Below are positions 51,175 to 60,100 of a stretch of 64,000 nucleotides of DNA, piece by piece. The stretch covers positions 15,127-79,126 of the forward strand of contig KN884886.1 of NCBI GenBank assembly GCA_000934455.1. Reading direction: 5' to 3'. Numbering within the stretch: the first letter of the stretch is position 1; each line of letters begins with the position of its first letter. The position numbers were made by a program, and so were the translations under genes. Source of the DNA: Apostichopus parvimensis. Lineage: Eukaryota > Echinodermata > Holothuroidea > Aspidochirotida > Stichopodidae. Under the pieces are notes generated by a model, which had not been told where the DNA came from, ran no database searches, and worked only from the letters and a program-made list of their open reading frames with translations.

Positions 51175-54100
51175 CTGTTGTAGACGTAAAACAAGGAAGA
51201 CAGGACTTACCCACTGTTTTGCTTTCGCTCTTTTATGTTTCCAAGCTGAACTTTGCAAGGAAAATCTTTTGAACAGTCTTGTCAGGACCTTGTTTTTTTT
51301 TGGAGTAAAATAAAAGCCAAAGTTCCTAAAGACATAGTCAGTGTTTTAGGTTTCAGCATAATCACACTAGTAACATTGAGATTAGGTAAAAAGAAAATGA
51401 AAATTCAAAGGTTAACCAATGAAGAAAAAAACCATAACATTAAATTGGTGGGACAAAATTGTTTTTTGTATTAGATGGTGGGGCATAGGATTTTTCTGGA
51501 TATTGAAAAGTTTATTTTCAGGTTTCAGGAGCTTCCAAATGAAGATTGATTAAGTTATATTTGTAACATACTACTTTTCATACATTCTGTACTTCAATTA
51601 TCAGGGGTGGGTGACTGGTGGGTCATGGCTCAGTCCTCACTGAGGATCCCTGGGTTGTGGCCCTCGTGGACCTAAACATTTGCGGACTGCTGGTTTAAGC
51701 GATTAATATATCTCACGTTTAGGAACAACCAACAGGGTGTAACCACAAAGGTCTCTTATTAAGATTGAGGAATATCCTATAATTCTGTGTGAAAATTACC
51801 TGGCTTGGTCAGAACGCTACACAGTTTTAACTTAATGCAGTATACTGCAGCTTTAAAGATACCTGCAATCGTGTGGGAGTAATTTTCAAGGAAATGCTTG
51901 TCAACTTAAAGCAGCTGTCTGTATCGGGTTGCTGGTCTTTCCAGCAAGACTAACAAGAAATGAAATTGTTCAAGTTTAGTGTAAACCCACCCAGGGTTGT
52001 TTGCTTGAAGTGAGTGACAAAATTCCACTCCAAATATTTTTGATGTCTAAATTACTATTTCATATTTTTATTAATCTGTGTTGCAAACAACGACTTGGAA
52101 ATGTTAAATACTTGCAACTCTCATTATTTTTGATTGAAAAGACACTTCAACAGTCAAGCCAATGAGCATCATCTTAAGGCCCAATAAGGCTCAATAAGAA
52201 TAGGCGTAGGAGGCAGAGGCGTAGGAGGCAGCCCCCCAACAAAATATTTTTGTGAAAATTCGGGCAATATGCTGAGAATTTTTCGGAAAGAAAAATATTT
52301 GAAATGTGTTTTTCAATGGTTAAACTTATATTATTATTATCATTATTATTGTAACGACTTCCCCAATAATTATAACCATTATGGAAGGGTAATGACACGG
52401 NNNNNNNNNNNNNNNNNNNNNNNNNNNNNNNNNNNNNNNNNNNNNNNNNNTTATTATTGTAACGACTTCCCCAATAATTATAACCATTATGGAAGGGTAA
52501 TGACACGGCAAATGATTGTATGTAATTGGCATGTGATGTATAACCGATGAATGCCTATCTGATATGCATATTAACATGTCGAACATGTCGAGCGCGCGAA
52601 AAAGTTGGTTATATTTTTTGGGCAAGTCGTTACAGCTCCCCCAAATCAAAATAAGACCCAATAAAACAAGCTTGATTGAGTGTTTCTCTCAATATATCCA
52701 GACGACATGTTGAAAGTGTTGAAATACCTGGCCTCGTGCAAATAGAAAGAAAATGATTTATTCCTAGTTTTAGACTGTAAGATGTATTTGAATATTTGTT
52801 ACAGTATTTGAATTTTTGTTACAGTATTTATTCAGTCACTTACCAATTTCACACAGATGATGAATGGTGGTTTAGCATCAGTGAAATGTAAAATCGGAAT
52901 TCTTGGTTTTGGTAGTACCTAGCAAGAAACAAACAAGAGAAAAAATTATTTTAAGCTATGGTAAATAAATAATGTATCAGTTAACAAACAAACATTAGAA
53001 TTGATCAAACATATCAGTAGGTTGCAAGGTTTACTTTGTTTTCCTTGGTTACCTTGTTCACTTCAATCCATGGAGAAACATGCCTTACTTGTCTGGTGTC
53101 AATTATTACCGTATGCTTCACTCAACTGTTTGAATATTTTACAATTTTAGAATACTCATAATTTATTTCTTCCCTCTCCCTCCTTCCTTTTCCAATCTTC
53201 CAGTTAGAATCTTGTTTGAAGCAGAACGATCAATTTTAGAGATGTAAATATCGAACTTTATGTTTTGCTGTAAACATAAAGTTTGATATTTATATCTCTA
53301 AAATTGATGTCTTTAGTGGTCTGAAATGACTTAGTTTGTATTACAAATACTGCTTCTTTTCTTGGACTAGTTATTAATGTTATTGGACATTCAACTCTGC
53401 TTTGCTGACATGGACAACCCTGACAACCTCCAAATATTCCAAAAGAACAAACAGTGATCTTTCTTTAACAAGTAACCCTGCCTCACCCTGCTTTCTTCAT
53501 AGATGTAAACTCCTTTCTCAATTTTTTTCTCGTCGACGTCACAAAACGCTATGACCTGGAGGTGGAAATTAGAAATATGAGCTTGGTCATGATTTTTGAA
53601 AATTTGCTTTCTCCTGACATCCTTCATCATATGAAACCCAATATCAGTAGCAAAATCTTTTGTGTTCTATATATAGCAAACTTTCTGTTCTGTGTTCCAT
53701 GTGGGGCAAAACCACATCCTATAGGTTATACCCACTTTCTGTGACTATTAAATATTCATTCACCAAGAGGTGCCAGTCAATTTGATCTAGGATATCTTAA
53801 CTGCACAAGCCCTGTCTCTAGTAACCACAGAAAAGCTCTTCCATACAATAAAAAGATATTACTTGTACCGTCTTACTTTCTCTTTATTGTCATCCCTCAG
53901 AGACCGATAAAATCTCTTTCCTTGTTTGCCTGCGCTCCATATCGTAAACTGAGACCACTTGGATATGACGTCATCCTCTAGAGCTTCTAGACGGATTGAC
54001 CAGATGGTATCCCTGTCAAAAAAAAAAGTTAAATTTTTTTTAAAGTTATTTATTTTTTTTTATATATTTATTTTAATTATTAAAAAAAAAAAAAATATTA

Positions 54101-57100
54101 AGTAATCACGCCCAGCAATGATGATCAGAATGAAAAAAAGGAAACAACAAACAAAACACCACCAGCACCATCAACACGACTTCCATCAATGACACCACCA
54201 CCACTGAGAACAGTAAAGACACCAGTATTTACACCAACAACAGGACCACCCACCAACATCACTATCAATACCACCAACAGCACACAACACCTCCACCAAC
54301 ACCATCACTCACATCAACAACACCACCACCGACATGACATACTTTCTCACTTCTTTCTAAAAAGTTGTCTTATTAATTGCAAATTTTCTTGAAACTGCCT
54401 CAAATTTGTTGTTCTAATTTCTTAGTCAACCTTCATCATTACACCTCAACTCCATTGCATATGAATACAAACTATGAAAGTAGTCCTCATTACCGGTGTA
54501 TGGAATGCGTCGTTGCCTGAGGGTGGTAGCGATACATCATCAGATGCTCATCTACCCGGTGAACTTTGCCTTCCGAGGAGAGATGTTTCAGGAAGAAAAT
54601 GAGGTCCTCTGGAGTTCCCTACAAAAAATCATCAAAACTTTTTATTCTGCAAGATTCCCTATAAAATGGCCTATATAGACTTTGTGTTATTTCTGGAGAG
54701 CTGTCACTGACCTAATGGTTTTGTGCATTAGACTAAATAGTCCAGCTGTTTGGATAGATGAGCCTCTGATTTTGTTAAAAGGGTCATTTCTCAAACCCTT
54801 AAAATGGGTGATAGAAACTTCTCCTGGACTGATATATAAATGTGACTTTTATACGTCTGTAACAAATCAAAAACAACTATTTGTGTCTCTGCGTCTTAAT
54901 TTGCTATCTTCTTATAACTATCCAAGTAACTACAGATACAAGGTTTTAAATCGGGTCGTTATCAGATCTGATTTAATTTGTAATACATCAATATCACCTA
55001 AAGATTATTTGAAGAGATTAATGTGATATAACACTGCTGGTTTGATTCCTGCCTATTTCATTACGTTGTGTCCTTGGGCAAGATGCTTTATCTCAATTGC
55101 CTCTCTCCACCCAGGGGATAAATGGGTACCTGTGAGGTAACATTGGGCAGTATATACCTGCAGCCATCTGGAGGGATTCTCTCTGGGACAGTTATCATTG
55201 ACCAGGGGTAATATAACGTCTGTAAAGCACTAAATTTGAAACCAATTGCTGGTATAAAGCGCTATATAAATTTAATATTATTATTATTATTATTATATAT
55301 ACATTCTGGCATCCGGTAGAGCTTGCTTTTATTGACAATACCATCCAAAGTAAATATTGCAGCAAGTTTCTATTAGATAAGTACATTTCTTAAGTATTGA
55401 GGAGGGAAGAATTTGTCCTTTTGAAGGCATTTCAAAGAGTCTTTTATATCAATAATCCGAATCATGTTGATTGTGAAGCGAGACAGTTGATGAGTGGAAA
55501 AGTGATTGATTGTACTGCAATTTATGGTAAGAAACTAATGACAAAAAAAAAAGAAACAATTAATAGACTATTTCACCTTTCCAGATTCATCGAATTCGCC
55601 AACTTTATCGAACACAGTCCTGGCACAAAACCATGTTGGCATGGCAACAGTCGGTCCATGAGAGGTATAAATCTGAAATGAAAAATATCACTGCATGTTT
55701 TGATATTTAGATGCTGCCAGTTATCAAAGACAATTACAAAAGATAAATAACAATGCAAACATAATAAGAAATCTTTCACATTCTTTTGATATGCTGTTTT
55801 ATCATCTCACCTGTGTATATTACTGTGTTAATGAGCTGTTTTATCATCTCACCTGTGTTTATAACTGTGTTGATGAGCTATTTAAACATCTCACCTGTGT
55901 ATATAACTGTGTTGACTAGCTGTTTAAACAACTCACCTGTGTTTATAACTGTGTTGATGAGCTATTTAAACATCTCACCTGTGTTTATAACTGTGTTGAT
56001 GAGCTATTTAAACATCTCACCTGTGTATATAACTGTGTTGATGAACTATTTAAACATCTCACCTGTGTTTATAACTGTGTTGATGAGCTGTTTACATCTC
56101 ACCTGTGTATATAACTGTGTTGATGAACTATTTAAACATCTCACCTGTGTTTATAACTGTGTTGATATGCTGTTTAAACATCTCACCTGTGTATATTACT
56201 GTGTTAATGAGCTGTTTTATCATCTCACCTGTGTTTATAACTGTGTTAATGAGCTGTTTAAACATCTCACCTGTGTTTATAACTGTGTTGATGAGCTATT
56301 TAAACATCTCACATGTGTTTATATCTATGAGCTGTTTTATCATCTCACCTGTGTTTATAACTGTGTTGATGAGCTATTTAAACATCTCACCTGTGTATAT
56401 AACTGTGTTGACTAGCTGTTTTATCATCTCACCTGTGTTTATAACTGTGTTGATGAGCTGTTTTAACATCTCACCTGTGTATATAACTGTGTTGATGAGC
56501 TGTTTTAACATCTCACCTGCGTATATAACTGTGTTGATGAGCTGTTTTATCATCTCACCTGTGTATATAACTGTGTTGACTAGCTGTTTAAACATCTCAC
56601 CTGTGTTTATAACTGTGTTGATGAGCTATTTAAACATCTCACCTGTGTTTATAACTGTGTTGATGAGCTATTTAAACATCTCACCTGTGTATATAACTGT
56701 GTTGATGAACTATTTAAACATCTCACCTGTGTATATAACTGTGTTGATGAGCTGTTTAAACATCTCACCTGTGTATATTACTGTGTTAATGAGCTGTTTT
56801 ATCATCTCACCTGTGTTTATAACTGTGTTGATGAGCTATTTAAACATCTCACCTGTGTATATTACTGTGTTAATGAGCTGTTTTATCATCTCACCTGTGT
56901 TTATAACTGTGTTGATGAGCTATTTAAATATCTCACCTGTGTTTATATAACTGTGTTGATGAGCTATTTAAACATCTCACCTGCGTATATAACTGTGTTG
57001 GTGAGATAGTGTTACACCAACGGGTGAATCTCTCTGTCGAGTCTGGGGGTTCTCTTCTAAACTGGCTACCAATGATCTGATGGAAGGAGAAAGCAAGTAA

Positions 57101-60100
57101 TTATTCTCATCTCCTAAATCTGCCCTTGTAATTCAAGCTAGGTATGCCCTGGATATCTGGTCTGGCCGGATAATGAAAAATGAAAAATAATGAAAAATTA
57201 CCCTGCAGGGTTCTGTCTGGATCTAAGAAAAAATTCCTGATTGATCTTTCTCAAAATCTGTCCACAAGTATTTCTTAAGAATATGTTGGTTGTAACTTAA
57301 ATAAAAGTTATATCTTTCCAAATATTAATAAATTCGGTGAAAGCAAGGAATGACACAATTTAACAAAACAGTTTGTGCAATATCCTGCTATTAGGATAAA
57401 CCAATGTTATCAACTGAATATGAAATAACTACTGTAATGAAGTACAAATAAGTGGATAAATCTGAAGAAAGTAAGCATAACATTATAAAACTAGTGGGAC
57501 ACAAAATTATTTGTACTCGATATAAAAAACCAATAAAAAATAATTTGATAGCAGCTAGGAGCAGTCAAATGGTCGAAACCACACAGATCCCTCCATTAAA
57601 TTGAGGTGTATCCTATTATGTGTGAACAGTACATGGTTTGGTCAGAATAATACAAATTTATTTAAACCCACTAAAATTGCAGAATTATTAAATACTTTAG
57701 AATGTACTAACTGCATCAGGATTCTCTTTGGCAGCATTAAACTGAGATTCAACTCTCTCTGGATTCATGACATCATCCTAAAAACAAACAAGAATTTGAA
57801 GTTAATAATCTGAAAGATGCATACATTTGGCTTGAACCTTAAGATAAGTAAAGAAAAGGCAAGAGTTATACCAACAGATCACAAATCCATCCTCTTTGTA
57901 CAACACTTTTTCTTCTCACATGCACAGATAATTAGTAGGCGCTACCGAGTTCTGTTCAGGGAATATTTTATCTGGTATCGCAGAGCAATATATGGTCAAA
58001 TTACTCACAAATTTCAGAGTCTTCAAACATGATACACAACTTTCAACACTATATTATTCCCTGTTGTAGTAATCCATCTATGGTAATTGGTTCTACTCCT
58101 CCATTAGTTTGCATACAAACAAAAGTTCAAACAAAAGAAAGCAACATAAATAAGGTTTTTATTTCTTAGTGTAAACGGAAAATACTCACTGCATCAAGAA
58201 AACACAGGTATCTGCCGTGACTCTGCCTCACTGCACTGTTCTTAGCAAAACCAACTGTAGAAATGCAAAATGTAAATGTTCAACATATCTTATGAATCAG
58301 CAGAAGAACAGTCATGGCAACCTTGAAACACGGTCTTAAAACCACCATGCAACTGTTTATTATCAACAAATATCATTTGGTTTGTTCTCATAATTCTGTT
58401 AGAGTTACTGTCAACTGATGTTTATTGTAATTCGGGAAAATGCCAGTGAGAACTTGTTCTTAGCCAATTAATATACTTTTTTAAGCACTAGAATTTTTCT
58501 AGCAAGAGGATAATAATAATTGTGAAACTCTAGGCTTGATATGCGTTTTGTAGTCCTGATCCTGAGCACTTATTTGGCATTATTTGTAATATTTGAACAG
58601 TTATAAAGTCATGTTTTATTTCAGTACATGTTGTTAACTATGGTAGTGATTCCATAGCACAAGCAGTACTTAGTTAAGAAGGGGTAGCATGAAGTTAAAA
58701 CACCAACATTCATGAGATTTATGAACAATATTAAAGGCACTTTCAAATTTATGCATGTCTCTCATATCTTAGCAGTGGTGTGGATGTCATGAATGTACTG
58801 CAAGCTGTACCAGGGATTTTAAACAGAAATTTGCAGGCAAATCCACTAATTTCAACAGCATATGAATTTACAATGCAAAATTATAGCTAGGAATAGAAAA
58901 AAGGTCCATTCCATGTTTCAAATTTCTGACCTCTGAAATGCACATGAATAGTCATTATTTTACTATACCTCCTTTTGGTTTTTGCTCTGAGTGGCCACCT
59001 ATAATGACAGTTACTCCTTTCCCTTCCAGGATTGGTCTCCATTTTTGTAAAATGGCTAAGGAATTATCCTGTGAATTTGCAAAGAGATAATAAAGAGCAA
59101 TATTACTACTCATATTTTAGTTTACATTTCTTGAATATAAATAAAAAGGAGGAGAAGAACATCTAAGCAGACTGATTCACTTGAGGTCAGTAGTTCACAA
59201 TACTGCTTTTCAAATTTACTTCTTTATTGTCAAAGGAGCGCCGTTTTTAGAATGAGCAAAACAACATGAGAACAAATACATGTAGAATAATTCCCCTTGG
59301 TATGGTAATGTTTCTAGTATGCATACAAGGCTCTAAAAGTGACTCTGAGTACTGTACATAATCTTTCACATGTATATTTATAAAAAATTCCAAAATAATC
59401 TTAGTACTATTGTACAATAAGTATGAGTGCTAAAACCTTTGATACTCGCAAGGGAAGCAAATTGGGGACAATAGCACACAGCAATGAAAGAGATTGGTCC
59501 AGCTCATGTCCCACCTACATCGCAGGGTATCTTTTGGCAGTTGAACGTTGGGTACAAAGACCAGCATTACATGGGTCAGAGAAGTCAGGGAGGCTTCACT
59601 TAAAATATTCAAATTCAAATATATTGTAGACAACAAAAGTTATCACAGTGAAAAATGGGCTTGTAAACATGCATCACTAAATTGTACGTTATTACAGATC
59701 AAGAGACCAAACTACAGGGTTGTGCTCCTCATTTATGTAGCTGAAGTTGGGCAGGTATTTGTTATTTATGTGATCACTTCTATTGAATAACACTTACTGT
59801 ACTGGAATCATTAAATGCTGAAAGCTCAAGTTCACCAGAGAAACTTTGATTCTGCACTGATTGCAAACATTCATCCAGCCAGTTTGCAGCATTGTAAACG
59901 GGCAGAATAACTGACTGTAGGAAGGAAGTGAAATTTATGATTGATGAGGAAATATAGACAAAGGCAATTAATACTCACTATGATGATTCCCAATGGATAA
60001 ACAAAGACTGAAACAATGCATTAATTTCAGTATCAAGATGGACAATCCAATATCACATAGCAACATACTAAATTTTCAAACCATCTTTGTGTTTCATGAC

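Larger units (their letters stand above)
51175..52843 (-). other. B3GNTL1 intron 11
   Basis: It is 1.7 kb with a 50-N gap. A possible worn hAT-like piece ('caggggtgggtgactgg') lies near 51604. No exon seen. Confidence 0.75.
57077..59797 (-). other. B3GNTL1 introns 2-5
   Basis: The introns are 59069-59797, 58255-58968, 57778-58189 and 57077-57711. They are ordinary AT-rich sequence with no repeats or RNA genes that I can support. Confidence 0.85.

Noticed and set aside
51604-51700. hAT-like element starting caggggtgggtgactgg
   Set aside because: No matching right end or 8-bp duplication was found; kept only as a remark under intron 11.
54189-54392. Thr/His-rich 67-codon frame
   Set aside because: CCA-type simple repeat inside B3GNTL1 intron 8.
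56374-56595. Minus-strand repeat frame ([13 protein letters not shown]-like)
   Set aside because: Same array in another frame; it is not the frame of B3GNTL1 exon 6.
55786-56950. Plus-strand open frames of 209 and 281 codons with a 14-residue repeat ([13 protein letters not shown]-like)
   Set aside because: They arise because the 42-bp minisatellite period is divisible by three; they lie antisense in an intron and have no family match.
55788-57006. CRISPR-like array
   Set aside because: Units are contiguous with no unique spacers, inside a eukaryotic intron.
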